Below, piece by piece: positions 54,190-63,253 of a stretch of DNA of 64,000 nt. Position numbers and translations under genes: made by a program. How positions within the stretch are numbered: the first letter of the stretch is position 1; every line of letters begins with the position of its first letter. A model generated the notes under the pieces. The model worked only from the letters and a program-made list of their open reading frames with translations. It did no database searches and was not told the DNA's origin. Source of the DNA: Bacteroides sp. (lineage in GTDB: Bacteria; Bacteroidota; Bacteroidia; Bacteroidales; Muribaculaceae). The stretch spans positions 1-64,000 of the forward strand of contig JAAVEO010000040.1 in the NCBI GenBank assembly GCA_014801225.1, in the 5' to 3' direction.

Positions 54190-54296
54190 AAATACTTCTC
54201 ATATTTCCTGTCATATCATATATTATGTTTCCGAATTACAGTTTGTATCCTATTAGTACGATTAGATATGGAGGTGTATTAAAGAAGTCTGTAAAT

Positions 54297-54326
54297 AAAA
54301 AAATAGGCACGTATCACTACGCACCT
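54297..54326 (-). terminator. Intrinsic terminator of the candidate small RNA
   Basis: On the minus strand AGGTGCGTA-GTGA-TACGTGCCT forms a 9-bp stem with two G-U pairs, followed by A and seven T. The G-U pairs exist only in this orientation. Confidence 0.7.
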
Positions 54327-54578
54327 GTTTTTTCCCAATTCCCACGAAATCCTTCGTAGGAGATTAGTGGTCCTAATCCTAATTTTAACTATTAATCCAT
54401 AACTTTACTAATGCAACAATAAAATTGTGTCAATGAAACGATTAATTGGTCTTATGAGAAGAATTCTATTATTCACCTAATATCTTTTTCATAGTCTACC
54501 ATTCGATAGATAGCCCATGAATAAAATACCCATCTATGAGAGTGAAATGCAAAAGAATTGCTTTTCTTTTCTCTTTTC
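54297..54578 (-). ncRNA. Candidate structured small RNA, about 280 nt
   Basis: A minus-strand -7 box lies at 54584-54591 and an intrinsic terminator at the other end (54297-54326). Between them no ORF longer than 13 codons is seen, but several stems form: ATAGAT/ATCTAT, GATTAG/CTAATC and an 8-bp CCTACGAA/TTCGTGGG just before the terminator. It sits in the 538-base gap between murF-alr and surE. It does not show the hallmarks of tmRNA or RNase P RNA; a 6S-like or lineage-specific RNA is possible. Confidence 0.5.
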
Positions 54579-54583
54579 GAGTG

Positions 54584-54591
54584 CAAAATTA
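54584..54591 (-). promoter_or_regulatory. -7 box of the candidate small RNA
   Basis: TAATTTTG on the minus strand. A TTG lies at 54614-54616, 22 bases away, slightly long. A GAGTGCAA/TTGCACTC inverted repeat at 54580-54616 brackets the promoter and could bind a regulator. Confidence 0.5.
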
Positions 54592-54665
54592 ATAAAAATA
54601 TTTCGATTGCACTCAATTTTTTTAGAAAATTATGCCGTAAATCTGTGTAAAAATTTGAAATACTG

Positions 54666-55442
54666 TTAACGTATATTAAAAAGCCACTCAGGGAGGGTAT
54701 CTACAGGAGCCGTGCGGTCGAGCATCGAGGGTACTACCGATACGATTCCGTGTGCCAACATCCATTCATCCGTATCTATGGCTTCCGGTTCGTCGTTACG
54801 GAATTTACCCGTAAGCCAGTAGAATTTATGTCCGTGCGGGTCGGTATATTCTTTGTATTCGTCACTCCAGTTGCCGCGGCAAGCACGGGCGAGACGCATT
54901 TCGGTGGGTGCTTTCTCTGTATTGGGAATATTCACATTGAGGCATACCCCCTCCGGCAGACCGTTGGCAAGTACAAGCTCTGTGAGTCGGCGTACAAACG
55001 GCAGGCCAGGGGCGAAGTCCGCTTCGGGATGATGGTCGGTAAGCGAGAAGCCGATCGAGGGGATACCGAAAGCACAGCCCTCGAAAGTAGCACCCATTGT
55101 TCCGGAATATACCACATTGATAGAGGCATTGCTACCATGGTTGATTCCGGCCACAACCAAATCCGGTTGGCGTCCGCCCAGAGCTACGTGCATGGCAAGC
55201 TTCACACAGTCTACCGGTGTGCCGTTCACTCGGTGCATCTCCATGCCGTCCACATCCTCCACTCTTTCCACACGTAGAGGAGAATTTACTGTAATAGCCA
55301 TCGACTGGCCCGAACGGGGAGCGTCGGGACATACTCCCACAACCTCACCCATATCCTTGAGACACTTCATCAGTTCGCGTACGCCACGAGCCTGATAGCC
55401 ATCGTCATTGCTGACAAGAATCAATGGTCTTTTCTTTTCCAT
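54666..55442 (-). CDS. surE: 5'/3'-nucleotidase SurE
   Basis: 258 residues. PLILVSNDDGYQARGVREL is the metal-binding N terminus, with SGQSMAITVNSPLRVERV, VNGTPVDCVKLAMH, VAGINHGSNASINVVYSGTMGATFEG and LNVNIPN all conserved in SurE. It removes phosphate from nucleoside monophosphates. It follows the GT2 gene by 18 bases in the mtaB-GT2-surE unit. Confidence 0.95.
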   Translation of the reverse strand: MEKKRPLILVSNDDGYQARGVRELMKCLKDMGEVVGVCPDAPRSGQSMAITVNSPLRVERVEDVDGMEMHRVNGTPVDCVKLAMHVALGGRQPDLVVAGINHGSNASINVVYSGTMGATFEGCAFGIPSIGFSLTDHHPEADFAPGLPFVRRLTELVLANGLPEGVCLNVNIPNTEKAPTEMRLARACRGNWSDEYKEYTDPHGHKFYWLTGKFRNDEPEAIDTDEWMLAHGIVSVVPSMLDRTAPVDTLPEWLFNIR

Positions 55443-55460
55443 ATTATAGTTTTCTGTGTG

Positions 55461-56453
55461 TTATTTCTCTTTGCGAAGTAGGTAGCGGTCCATTACCGCC
55501 ATACGCGACGCTCCGGGCAAAGATGAGAGAATATCATGCTTGGGAAAGGATGTATATTCCCGGCGTAGCTTTCGGAAATCCCGGTGAGCCTTTATAATTG
55601 CTGAGGCGTTCTTGAAATCACCTTTCAGCAGAAACATTCCCCAGGCCAAAGTGTCGGCCAGACGGCGCCAGAGAAGCACTCTGCGACCGCGCTTGCGAGG
55701 AAGGTTCTTATGGAGTAACAAAAGATTGTTGCGGAAGTTGAGATAAGTCTTCTTGGGATTCCCTTGTTCCAGTGAGGCTCCCCCTACATGATACACCGTG
55801 CTCCGTGTATCGGCTACAACTCGGTAGCCTGCATAATGAAGACGACAACAGAGGTCGATCTCCTCCATGTGGGCGAAGAATCCTGCATCCAATCCTCCAA
55901 GCGAGAGATAAGGCTTGGTCCTTACCATTAATGCTGCGCCTGATGCCCAGCAGATATCGGTGATTTGGCCGTCATATTGCCCGTGGTCGGTCTCCACAGA
56001 GTCGAAGAGTCTGCCACGGCAGTAAGGATAACCCAATCGGTCGAGGTATCCTCCCGCCGCTCCGGCATATTCAAATTTGTCGCGTTCACGATATGATTTT
56101 ATCTTGGGTTGGCAGGCTCCTATCTCCGGATTCCTCTCCATTGTCTGCAAAAGCGGTTGCCACCATCCTTCAGTCACCTCCACATCGGAATTCAGAAGAA
56201 TTGTATAAGGATAATTCGTGGCGGCAATGACTCGGTTGTACCCCTCTGCGAATCCGTAATTACGGTCGAGTCGAAGAAGCTTTACATTCGGAAATTCCCT
56301 TTCCACCCAATCGGGTGAACCGTCGGTACTCCCGTTGTCTGCTACAAAGAGATCCACTTCCGGTCCCGAAGTATGCCGCAAGGCAATAGGCAGAAACTCC
56401 TCAAGGAGTTTCTGTCCGTTCCAATTCAGGATAATTACGGCTAATTTTTTCAT
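55461..56453 (-). CDS. Glycosyltransferase family 2
   Basis: 330 residues from ATG 56453, which overlaps the mtaB stop (ATGA). A ten-codon extension upstream lies in mtaB and is discounted. LAVIILNWNGQKLLEEFLP, VDLFVADNGSTDGSPDWV, NYGFAEGYNRVIAATNYPYTILLNSDVEV and GAALMVRTKPYLSLGGLDAGFFAHMEEIDLCCRLHYAGY mark the WbbL-like GT2 branch. It is far from the capsule locus and may act in another glycan such as O-antigen or glycoprotein sugar. Sugar unknown. Confidence 0.88.
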   Translation of the reverse strand: MKKLAVIILNWNGQKLLEEFLPIALRHTSGPEVDLFVADNGSTDGSPDWVEREFPNVKLLRLDRNYGFAEGYNRVIAATNYPYTILLNSDVEVTEGWWQPLLQTMERNPEIGACQPKIKSYRERDKFEYAGAAGGYLDRLGYPYCRGRLFDSVETDHGQYDGQITDICWASGAALMVRTKPYLSLGGLDAGFFAHMEEIDLCCRLHYAGYRVVADTRSTVYHVGGASLEQGNPKKTYLNFRNNLLLLHKNLPRKRGRRVLLWRRLADTLAWGMFLLKGDFKNASAIIKAHRDFRKLRREYTSFPKHDILSSLPGASRMAVMDRYLLRKEK

Positions 56454-57784
56454 TTTCCTATAGACTCGGATATTATTTCGCAAGTGAGAGTATCGGCCTC
56501 TTCCGGATCGAAATCACCGAGGCGAACATTACATACTTTATTGATAAAATCCTCTCTCAGGGGCGCGGCCACACGTATATAATTATCGGTCAGACCATGC
56601 ATTCTTTCGCCGGGCGAAGGATGCTCCCAAAGCACTGGGCGCACACTTCCTTTCATTGATTCGAGGAAAGCATGTAGCTTGCGGTCGGAAAGGTCGGTGA
56701 GGCGCCCTACGCGGCGGTGCTTCTCCTCCTGACTCACGGCATTCCCCAGCTTGAGAGCCGCAGTGCCGGGGCGTTCGGAGTAGGGGAATACATGGTAGCG
56801 GGTCACATCCAGACTTTCTGCGAAAGTGAATGATTTTTCCCATTCCTCCTCAGTCTCACCGCGGGCTCCCGCTATGATATCCACACCTATGAAGGCATTC
56901 GGGATAAGGGAACGGATGAGGTCGATACGAGAGCGGAAAAGAGCTGTGTCGTAGCGACGGTTCATCAGTCGGAGCACTTTGTCGCTGCCTGATTGGAGAG
57001 GGATATGGAAATGAGGCATAAAGGCGCGGGCTTCGGTTGCGGTCCAGCGGATGATCTCTTCCGTGAGTAAATTCGGTTCGATTGAAGATATCCGGAATCG
57101 TTCTATCCCCTTTACTTCATCAAGACTTTTAAGCATATCGAAGAAACGTTCACCCGTATTTCGGCCGAAATCACCGATATTCACACCGGTGATCACGATC
57201 TCACGAGCACCTTGAGCTGCGGCATCGCGGGCCATCTCTGTGAGCTGCGCAATGGTGCCGCTTCGCGACCGTCCGCGGGCGAAGGGGATAGTGCAATAAG
57301 TACAATAGTAGTCGCAGCCATCCTGCACTTTCAGCCACCATCTGGTTCTTTCCCCTTTTTCGCAAGAGGGAGAAAACTCTTTTATGTCGAGTGCTCCGGT
57401 CACATTCACCTGCTTCCGGTGTTCCTTTATCCAATTCTGAAGATACTCCGCTATCTTGAGCTTTTCACCCGAACCGAGCACCATGTCCACACCCTCGATG
57501 GAGGCTACTTCCTGAGGTTTGAGTTGGGCGTAACATCCCGTCACTACCAAAGTGGCTTTTGGCCAACGATGTGCCAAGCGGCGGATGAGCTGACGTCCTT
57601 TCTTGTCGGCTGTCTCCGTGACAGAACAAGTGTTGATTACGCAGATATCGGGAGTCTCTCCCTCGCCCGCGCGTTCTATCCCCAACTCACGCAACTGATG
57701 GCCGATGGCGGAAGTCTCGGCGAAATTCAATTTGCAGCCAAGCGTGAAATAGGCTGCTTTCAATATATCGGAATTATCGGTCAT
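56450..57784 (-). CDS. mtaB: tRNA t6A37 methylthiotransferase
   Basis: 444 residues. The UPF0004 domain (AAYFTLGCKLNFAETSAIG, VINTCSVTETADKKGRQLIRRL, VVTGCYAQLKPQEV) carries three Cys for one iron-sulfur cluster; the radical SAM domain has VQDGCDYYCTYCTIPFARG for the second. A TRAM-like C-terminal segment is present. It adds methylthio to t6A at position 37 of tRNAs reading ANN codons. A strong promoter lies four bases before its ATG, so the message may be leaderless. Confidence 0.94.
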   Translation of the reverse strand: MTDNSDILKAAYFTLGCKLNFAETSAIGHQLRELGIERAGEGETPDICVINTCSVTETADKKGRQLIRRLAHRWPKATLVVTGCYAQLKPQEVASIEGVDMVLGSGEKLKIAEYLQNWIKEHRKQVNVTGALDIKEFSPSCEKGERTRWWLKVQDGCDYYCTYCTIPFARGRSRSGTIAQLTEMARDAAAQGAREIVITGVNIGDFGRNTGERFFDMLKSLDEVKGIERFRISSIEPNLLTEEIIRWTATEARAFMPHFHIPLQSGSDKVLRLMNRRYDTALFRSRIDLIRSLIPNAFIGVDIIAGARGETEEEWEKSFTFAESLDVTRYHVFPYSERPGTAALKLGNAVSQEEKHRRVGRLTDLSDRKLHAFLESMKGSVRPVLWEHPSPGERMHGLTDNYIRVAAPLREDFINKVCNVRLGDFDPEEADTLTCEIISESIGK

Positions 57785-57788
57785 AATG

Positions 57789-57820
57789 CAAAATTACAAA
57801 AAAAATCACTCTCCGGCAAA
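57789..57820 (-). promoter_or_regulatory. Promoter of the mtaB-GT2-surE unit
   Basis: On the minus strand TTTG (57817-57820), a 20-base spacer and TAATTTTG (57789-57796), four bases from the ATG at 57784. Confidence 0.65.
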
Positions 57821-57908
57821 GCGGCTTCCTCTGCTCTTGGGGATAAAAACGAGGTGACGGGGCGCAAAAAAGATGTGTAATACTTGACAAAGGGGTAGCA
57901 AAAGTATT

Positions 57909-57916
57909 AACTTTGC
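57909..57916 (+). promoter_or_regulatory. -7 box for ftsX and following genes
   Basis: TAACTTTG, with a TTG 22 bases upstream (57884-57886). It lies about 86 bases before the chosen ftsX start. Confidence 0.5.
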
Positions 57917-58002
57917 AGGTCGAAAGGCATGAACTTCAAGCGTTGGAGAGATCATGTCCACGGAAAAAATACATGCGCGGGACGCATGAAACCCGGAATA
58001 GA

Positions 58003-58881
58003 ATGAAAGAAAACAAAGAGGCTAAAATCTCATACTGGGCGGCACACCTTACGACAATCGTGAGTGTGACGCTCGTGCTGGTTATCATAGGTCTTATATC
58101 TATGATATCTGTAGGCGCTGCCAACGAGACTCGACGTCTCAAGGAGCTTCTGGAGGTGAATGTGGTGATGGACGACTCGGTGAGTGATGCTTCGGCCGAC
58201 TCCCTTGCCAAAGTGATACGTACGTATCCATACGCCAAAGATGTGAAAGTGGTGACAAAATCCCAAGCGCTTGCCAACTGGAAACAGGATACCGGCGAAG
58301 ACCTTGAAGCACTATTTGGCGTGAATCCACTTTCTCCGGAAGTGAGTTTTACAGTAAAAGCACAATATGCTTCTCCGGCAGAGTTGGGAAAGATCCGCGA
58401 TGGATTATCCTCCATGGCCGTTGTGGAGTCGGTTGCTCTTCCGGAAGCACGATTTGTTGACTCCATGAATGAGAATATCCGCCGTATGGCCTGGATTCTC
58501 GGAGGTATAGCCGCAGTGATGATAGTGATATCATTCGTGCTTATCAATAACACGGTGCATCTTACGGTATATTCCCGCCGATTTACGATACATACTATGC
58601 AGCTTGTGGGCGCTACCAACGGTTTCATTCGCCGTCCCTTCATACTCAACAATATGCTTTCCGGCATTATAGCCGCTCTTGTCGCCGATGTAATTTTGGC
58701 TTCTATTCTCATAGCCGCCCCTCAAGCCGGATTTACGGATATCACCGGGATAGTATCTTGGTCTGACTATACTATTGTGGCCGTCGGGGTGCTCGCTGTC
58801 GGAGCTGTGCTTTGCTCCATGGCCGCTGCTATTGCCACTTCTCGCTATCTGCGTACGGATTACGACAAACTTTTCCGATAA
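58003..58881 (+). CDS. ftsX: Cell-division permease-like protein FtsX
   Basis: 292 residues from ATG 58003 (MKENKEAKISYWAAH); the frame is open 30 codons further upstream but that part is leader-like. One span near residues 17-38, a periplasmic domain, then three C-terminal spans, with SRRFTIHTMQLVGATNGFIRRPFI as the conserved FtsX cytoplasmic loop. With FtsE it controls peptidoglycan hydrolases at the division site. In this order (ftsX, DUF3098, uppP, truB, queA) it is typical for Bacteroidota. Confidence 0.92.
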   Translation: MKENKEAKISYWAAHLTTIVSVTLVLVIIGLISMISVGAANETRRLKELLEVNVVMDDSVSDASADSLAKVIRTYPYAKDVKVVTKSQALANWKQDTGEDLEALFGVNPLSPEVSFTVKAQYASPAELGKIRDGLSSMAVVESVALPEARFVDSMNENIRRMAWILGGIAAVMIVISFVLINNTVHLTVYSRRFTIHTMQLVGATNGFIRRPFILNNMLSGIIAALVADVILASILIAAPQAGFTDITGIVSWSDYTIVAVGVLAVGAVLCSMAAAIATSRYLRTDYDKLFR

Positions 58882-59014
58882 GTTCCTAAGTGTAATTACG
58901 CTGACAGCTTTATGCACGGTGGAAAAGAGTCTCTTAAGTATGCCCGGGTAGGCATTAGTCAATACTATTTTAAAATTTCACACATACTCCTCACAAAACA
59001 TATCGCTCAAGAAA

Positions 59015-59356
59015 ATGAATACTGAAAAACCTACAAACGGCAGTGAGCCCAATCGTACGAAATATTACTCCTCTGTCTCCTCCTCTTCCTCATCACGTCC
59101 GGAGTTGGATAAAATGAATGAGAAAGAACGCCCTTTCTCGCGTGCCAATATTCTCCTTATGGCCGGATGTGTGGGTATGATAATACTCGGATTCGCGCTC
59201 ATGAGCGGAGGAGGAAGCAGTGTGGAGGGCGGCTTCAATCCCGACATATTCTCTACACGCCGTATTGTAGTCGGGCCGGCTATAGCCTTTCTTGGCTTTC
59301 TTCTCATGGCTTTCGCTATCATCTATACTCCCGGGAAGTACAAAAAAACGAAGTGA
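59015..59356 (+). CDS. DUF3098 membrane protein
   Basis: 113 residues: a Ser-rich hydrophilic N terminus (YSSVSSSSSSRPEL), then two membrane spans (about 46-64 and 85-106) with FNPDIFSTRRIVVGPAIAFLGF between and in the second. This is the DUF3098 family, nearly always between ftsX and uppP in Bacteroidota. Function unknown; a role at the envelope near division proteins is likely from context. Confidence 0.85.
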   Translation: MNTEKPTNGSEPNRTKYYSSVSSSSSSRPELDKMNEKERPFSRANILLMAGCVGMIILGFALMSGGGSSVEGGFNPDIFSTRRIVVGPAIAFLGFLLMAFAIIYTPGKYKKTK

Positions 59357-59400
59357 ATTCGTTTGGCTCGGAAGAAATAATCAAAAATTTATAAAGAAAC

Positions 59401-60225
59401 ATGGAATGGTTAGACGCCCTTATTCTGGGCATTGTGCAAGGATTGTCGGAGTATCTCCCAATCAGCTCGAGCGGTCATCTTGAAATATTTAGAGAGATAC
59501 TCGGTATAGATCTTCCGTCTGACAACATCCTTCAGTTTGATCTCATAGTCCATGCCGCTACGGTATGTTCTACAATAGTGATACTCTGGCCGATGTTCTC
59601 CAAGCTCTGCAAGAGTTTCTTCACCTTCAAGAGAGACGCCGACTTTTATTATGTATGTAAGATCCTCCTGTCGTGTATCCCTATCGGTATAGTAGGTGTA
59701 TGCTTCAAGGATCAGGTAGAATCCTTCTTCGGTAATGGTCTCACTTTATTAGGTATATGCCTTTGCATCACAGCATGCCTTCTCGCATTCGCTTATTTCA
59801 CCGATCATAAAGCCGATGGAGCGACAGTCAAGGCAAACAAAGGGCGAGATATTACCTGGCTCGATGCCATAATCATCGGTTGTGCTCAGGCCGTAGCCGT
59901 GCTTCCCGGTCTTAGCCGCTCCGGCACTACCATAGCCACCGGTATCCTTATCGGTGACCGACGCGACAAGGTAGCCTCTTTCTCATTCCTTATGGTAATT
60001 ATCCCGATACTTGGTGAAGCCCTCCTCGATCTTAAGGATATGATAACAGCTCCCGCAGGAGAAGTGGCCGCTATTTCCCCTTGGGTACTTCTCATTGGTT
60101 TTGTATCCAGTTTCGTCGTAGGATGCTGCGCATGTCGCTGGATGCTTGATCTTGTGAAGAAAGGCAAACTTATATGGTTTGCTGTATATTGCGTCATAAT
60201 GGGCGTGATATGTATACTTTGGTAA
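59401..60225 (+). CDS. uppP: Undecaprenyl-diphosphatase UppP (BacA)
   Basis: 274 residues, about eight membrane spans. ALILGIVQGLSEYLPISSSGHLEI and VLPGLSRSGTTIATGILIGD are the two BacA signature segments. It dephosphorylates undecaprenyl diphosphate so the carrier can be reused for peptidoglycan and for polysaccharides such as the one in this window. Cotranscription with ftsX and truB is likely from spacing. Confidence 0.95.
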   Translation: MEWLDALILGIVQGLSEYLPISSSGHLEIFREILGIDLPSDNILQFDLIVHAATVCSTIVILWPMFSKLCKSFFTFKRDADFYYVCKILLSCIPIGIVGVCFKDQVESFFGNGLTLLGICLCITACLLAFAYFTDHKADGATVKANKGRDITWLDAIIIGCAQAVAVLPGLSRSGTTIATGILIGDRRDKVASFSFLMVIIPILGEALLDLKDMITAPAGEVAAISPWVLLIGFVSSFVVGCCACRWMLDLVKKGKLIWFAVYCVIMGVICILW

Positions 60226-60250
60226 AAATAAAAGTAGCACTAATAAATAG

Positions 60251-60976
60251 ATGGATTTCATCAGCGGAGAAATCATAGGAATTGATAAACCTCTCGAATG
60301 GACATCGTTCGATGCCGTTAAGAGAGTACGCGGAGCTATACAGCGCCGTCTGCACCTGAAGAAATTCAAAGTAGGGCATGCAGGCACTCTCGATCCGTTG
60401 GCCACAGGTGTGCTCATCGTCTGCACCGGCCGTGCCACACGTTGCATCGAACAGCTCCAGAATGGTACGAAAGAGTATATCGCTACAGTAAGACTTGGGG
60501 CCACCACTCCCAGTTTCGATCTGGAGACGGAAGTTGATGCATTGTATCCTTACGAGCATATTACCCGTGAGCAGGTGGAGAGTGTGTTGCCTACGTTTAT
60601 GGGTAGAATCATGCAGGTGCCCCCTGTATTCTCAGCCGTGAAAGTAGATGGAAAACGAGCTTACAAGATGGCCCGCTCCGGCAAGGAGGTGGAATTAAAG
60701 GCAAAACCTCTTCAGATCGATGCTATCGAGCTTCTTGATTACACTCTCCCGGATATCAAGCTACGTATTGTATGTAGCAAGGGTACATATATACGTGCCT
60801 TGGCTCGAGATTTGGGTGAGGCGCTTGGAAGTGGTGCTCATCTCGTAGGATTACGCCGTACGAGGGTGGGGGATATTTCTATAGAGAAATGCCTCACGAT
60901 AGATGAAGCCATAGAAAAAATTTCAACCGAACCCCTTACTTTCCCTGAGGATTATCGCCTTCCGGGCGATAACTGA
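60251..60976 (+). CDS. truB: tRNA pseudouridine-55 synthase
   Basis: 241 residues. IIGIDKPLEWTSFDAVKRVR, KVGHAGTLDPLATGVLIVCTGRATR (catalytic Asp in GTLDPLA), VPPVFSAVKVDGKRAYKMAR and CSKGTYIRALARDLGEALG are conserved. It makes pseudouridine 55 in the T loop of tRNAs. It lacks a long C-terminal PUA extension, as usual for Bacteroidota. Confidence 0.96.
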   Translation: MDFISGEIIGIDKPLEWTSFDAVKRVRGAIQRRLHLKKFKVGHAGTLDPLATGVLIVCTGRATRCIEQLQNGTKEYIATVRLGATTPSFDLETEVDALYPYEHITREQVESVLPTFMGRIMQVPPVFSAVKVDGKRAYKMARSGKEVELKAKPLQIDAIELLDYTLPDIKLRIVCSKGTYIRALARDLGEALGSGAHLVGLRRTRVGDISIEKCLTIDEAIEKISTEPLTFPEDYRLPGDN

Positions 60977-61065
60977 GAGGATAGGGAGCCCGCTCCGGCC
61001 TGACCTCCGCGACGGCTCCGGGATATTCGGGTATATAATAAGTTAGAAGTCATTACGAACTAATT

Positions 61066-62118
61066 ATGAAACTTTCACAATTCAAGTTCAAACTTCCTGA
61101 GGAACTTATCGCACAGTATCCTACGGAAAACCGCGACGAATGTCGTCTGATGGTGGTCAATGTCCGTGACAAGAGCATTGAGCATCATGTATTCAAGGAT
61201 GTGCTCAATTATTTTGACGAGGGCGATGTCATGATCTTCAATGACACTCGTGTCTTCCCCGCGCGTCTCTATGGAAATAAAGAGAAAACAGGGGCGAAGA
61301 TTGAAGTATTCCTTTTACGCGAGCTCAATGTGGATAATAAATTTTGGGATGTGCTCGTGGAGCCGGCCAGAAAAATCCGTATAGGCAACAAGCTGTATTT
61401 CGGAGAGGATGAATCTATGGTGGCCGAGGTGATTGACAATACCACTTCAAGAGGTCGCACCCTGCGCTTCCTCTATGATGGCCCTCACGATGAATTCAAG
61501 GATATTCTCTACTCTATGGGCCTCACCCCCCTTCCCGATTATATCAAACGTCCGGCAGAAAAAGAGGATGCTGAGCGATATCAGTGTATCTATGCTGAGA
61601 AAGAGGGTGCTGTGATGGCTCCCGCGGCCGGTCTGCACTTCAGTCGTGAGCTTATGAAGCGTCTCGAGATCAAGGGGGTGGAACAAGGATTTCTTACTCT
61701 CCACTGTGGTCGCGGCAACTTTAAGGATATCGATGTGGAAGACCTCACGAAGCATCGTATGGATAGTGAGGAGATGATAGTGGATGAGAAGCTGGTGGAG
61801 CTTGTCAATGCTGCCAAGGATCGTAATTCCAAGGTGTGCGCCGTGGGCACATCCGTACTTCGCGCGCTTGCGAGCTCTGTATGTATGAACGGTCATCTGA
61901 TGACATATTCAGGTTGGACCAACAAATTCATATTCCCTCCCTACGACTTTAGCGTATGCACCTCTCTTATCTCGAATTTCCACATGCCGCTCAGCACCAT
62001 GCTTATGATGGTGGCCGCTTTCGGAGGCTACGATCTCGTTATGAAGGCTTACGAAGTGGCTGTGAAGGAGAAATACCGTTTCGGTTGCTATGGTGATGCA
62101 ATGATCGTAATCCGATAA
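61066..62118 (+). CDS. queA: S-adenosylmethionine:tRNA ribosyltransferase-isomerase
   Basis: 350 residues. [86 protein letters not shown] and the end [10 protein letters not shown] mark QueA, which builds epoxyqueuosine on tRNA anticodons. It follows truB by 89 bases and ends before a good hairpin. No preQ1 riboswitch was seen upstream. Confidence 0.95.
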   Translation: MKLSQFKFKLPEELIAQYPTENRDECRLMVVNVRDKSIEHHVFKDVLNYFDEGDVMIFNDTRVFPARLYGNKEKTGAKIEVFLLRELNVDNKFWDVLVEPARKIRIGNKLYFGEDESMVAEVIDNTTSRGRTLRFLYDGPHDEFKDILYSMGLTPLPDYIKRPAEKEDAERYQCIYAEKEGAVMAPAAGLHFSRELMKRLEIKGVEQGFLTLHCGRGNFKDIDVEDLTKHRMDSEEMIVDEKLVELVNAAKDRNSKVCAVGTSVLRALASSVCMNGHLMTYSGWTNKFIFPPYDFSVCTSLISNFHMPLSTMLMMVAAFGGYDLVMKAYEVAVKEKYRFGCYGDAMIVIR

Positions 62119-62179
62119 AAATAGTTCGTATTCGGTCACTATTTCAGAGTGATAAATGTGAACGAATGTTAAAAGAATA

Positions 62180-62223
62180 TTAAGAGACCTGGGTGGCAAA
62201 TTGTTTGCTCCCGGGTCTCTTAA
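62180..62223 (+). terminator. Terminator after queA
   Basis: Arms TTAAGAGACCTGGG (62180-62193) and CCCGGGTCTCTTAA (62210-62223) pair with one G-U, and inner GCAAA/TTTGC extends the stem. Likely bidirectional; the following AATTTGGG gives a short T run. Confidence 0.7.
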
Positions 62224-62375
62224 TTTGGGTAGAGCGGCTAAAAACATTGCACTATGTTCGTTGAAATGTGCGAAAAGGAGAGGTTGTTAGCCTTAATCAC
62301 TTGAAATATGAAATATTATCGTGGTGATATGATTAGTTAAACAATGATAACACAAGCGAAATAATACCTTAAAAA

Positions 62376-62408
62376 TTTGGAAAAGGGGTGTGAGATGTAG
62401 TAATTTTG
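62376..62408 (+). promoter_or_regulatory. Promoter of a short RNA
   Basis: TTTGG (62376-62380) and TAATTTTG (62401-62408), with 21 bases from the TTG to the -7 box. No annotated gene follows on the plus strand, only the short unit at 62415-62480. Confidence 0.6.
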
Positions 62409-62414
62409 CATCGT

Positions 62415-62480
62415 GTTTTTCATGGTATTAGATTTAAGGTTAAGAGGATTAGTTGTCGCGAGACAATTAATCTTTTTTTT
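62415..62480 (+). ncRNA. Candidate short RNA (about 66 nt) or microORF leader
   Basis: From the promoter to a strong intrinsic terminator: stem GATTAGTTGTC/GACAATTAATC (62447-62457 with 62462-62472) with a GCGA tetraloop, then eight T. A start codon at 62422 opens a 28-codon frame (MVLDLRLRGLVVARQ..., to 62508) that runs through the terminator, ending in hydrophobic residues. It may be a small RNA, a leader peptide, or a microprotein if readthrough occurs. Nothing on the plus strand lies directly downstream. Confidence 0.45.
62447..62480 (+). terminator. Intrinsic terminator of the short RNA
   Basis: An 11-bp stem with one G-U pair and a GCGA loop, followed by TTTTTTTT. Confidence 0.75.
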
Positions 62481-62497
62481 ATTTTTCTTAGCTACTT
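62478..62497 (+). repeat. Solo copy of the 20-mer found at 3278-3470
   Basis: TTTATTTTTCTTAGCTACTT here is identical to 3451-3470 and to the complement of 3278-3297. It lies directly after the terminator T run and has no second arm nearby, so it is a solo end or an independent use of the same motif. Confidence 0.6.
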
Positions 62498-62530
62498 GTA
62501 ACCGGTAGACAGACCGTAAAGAGAGATTGA

Positions 62531-63253
62531 TCAGGAAAAGACTTCATGTAAGATAGCAAGGCTTTTGAGGTTGTCGGCACCCGGGTAATGTATGGCATAG
62601 TAGCGTAGCAGACCGTTGAGTATACTTTGCCGCTCTTCGGCATTCAGTCGGAAACGTCGCATATTATAGTAGTTCATGCGTGCGAGAAACGGTAACTTTT
62701 GACTATCTTCCGGCGAAAGGTATTGTCGCTGACCGACAGGTAGCGCAGAGAATTCTCCTGTCTCCAACGAAAAATGATACCCCGGACGCCAACCGGACAT
62801 ATCCGGCTGAATACCTGAGAAGGGAAGAAAACTAATCATGAAGGCGATATGGAAATTGGCCGGACTCCCCTCCAGACGATCGAGGATATAGATACTATGG
62901 CGAATGAAATCCCAGATGTTTGGGTCGGGGGTAGTCTCGCGCAACACATGATTGAGAAATTCTGAGAGGAAGAGAGCCATGGAGCTCTTTATCGGATTAA
63001 AATACAAGTCATGCCAGGCATAAGGTGTGGACACAGCGCCGAGACGCTGCAGCTCTTTATTGGCCACGAATCTCACATCGCAGTCTACAAGTGCCAAAGG
63101 CAACAGCCGTGCCGCGCGCCCCTTCGATTTGCCTCCGCCTCCGGCCGGAGATATAAATGATACACGTCCGCGACTGCGAGTGTAGAGTGTCACGATATTC
63201 ACCGCATCGTTGTGCTTGCGATTTTCAAGCACTATTCCGTTGATTTTCTCCAT
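62531..63253 (-). CDS. recO: DNA repair protein RecO
   Basis: 241 residues from ATG 63253 (MEKINGIVLENRKHNDAVNIVTLYT); 17 codons farther upstream lie in the neighbour and lack the family pattern. The N-terminal OB-fold is clear, followed by SFISPAGGGGKSKGRAARLLPLALVDCDV and helical segments with LFLSEFLNHVLRETTPD. The usual zinc cysteines of some RecO proteins are not seen. It loads RecA with RecR at gaps. It overlaps the end of the DUF2851 gene by 22 bases, suggesting coupling. Confidence 0.85.
   Translation of the reverse strand: MEKINGIVLENRKHNDAVNIVTLYTRSRGRVSFISPAGGGGKSKGRAARLLPLALVDCDVRFVANKELQRLGAVSTPYAWHDLYFNPIKSSMALFLSEFLNHVLRETTPDPNIWDFIRHSIYILDRLEGSPANFHIAFMISFLPFSGIQPDMSGWRPGYHFSLETGEFSALPVGQRQYLSPEDSQKLPFLARMNYYNMRRFRLNAEERQSILNGLLRYYAIHYPGADNLKSLAILHEVFS

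Noticed and set aside
60977..61065. preQ1 riboswitch ahead of queA
   Set aside because: Gap is short and lacks the expected C-rich and A-rich pseudoknot pattern.
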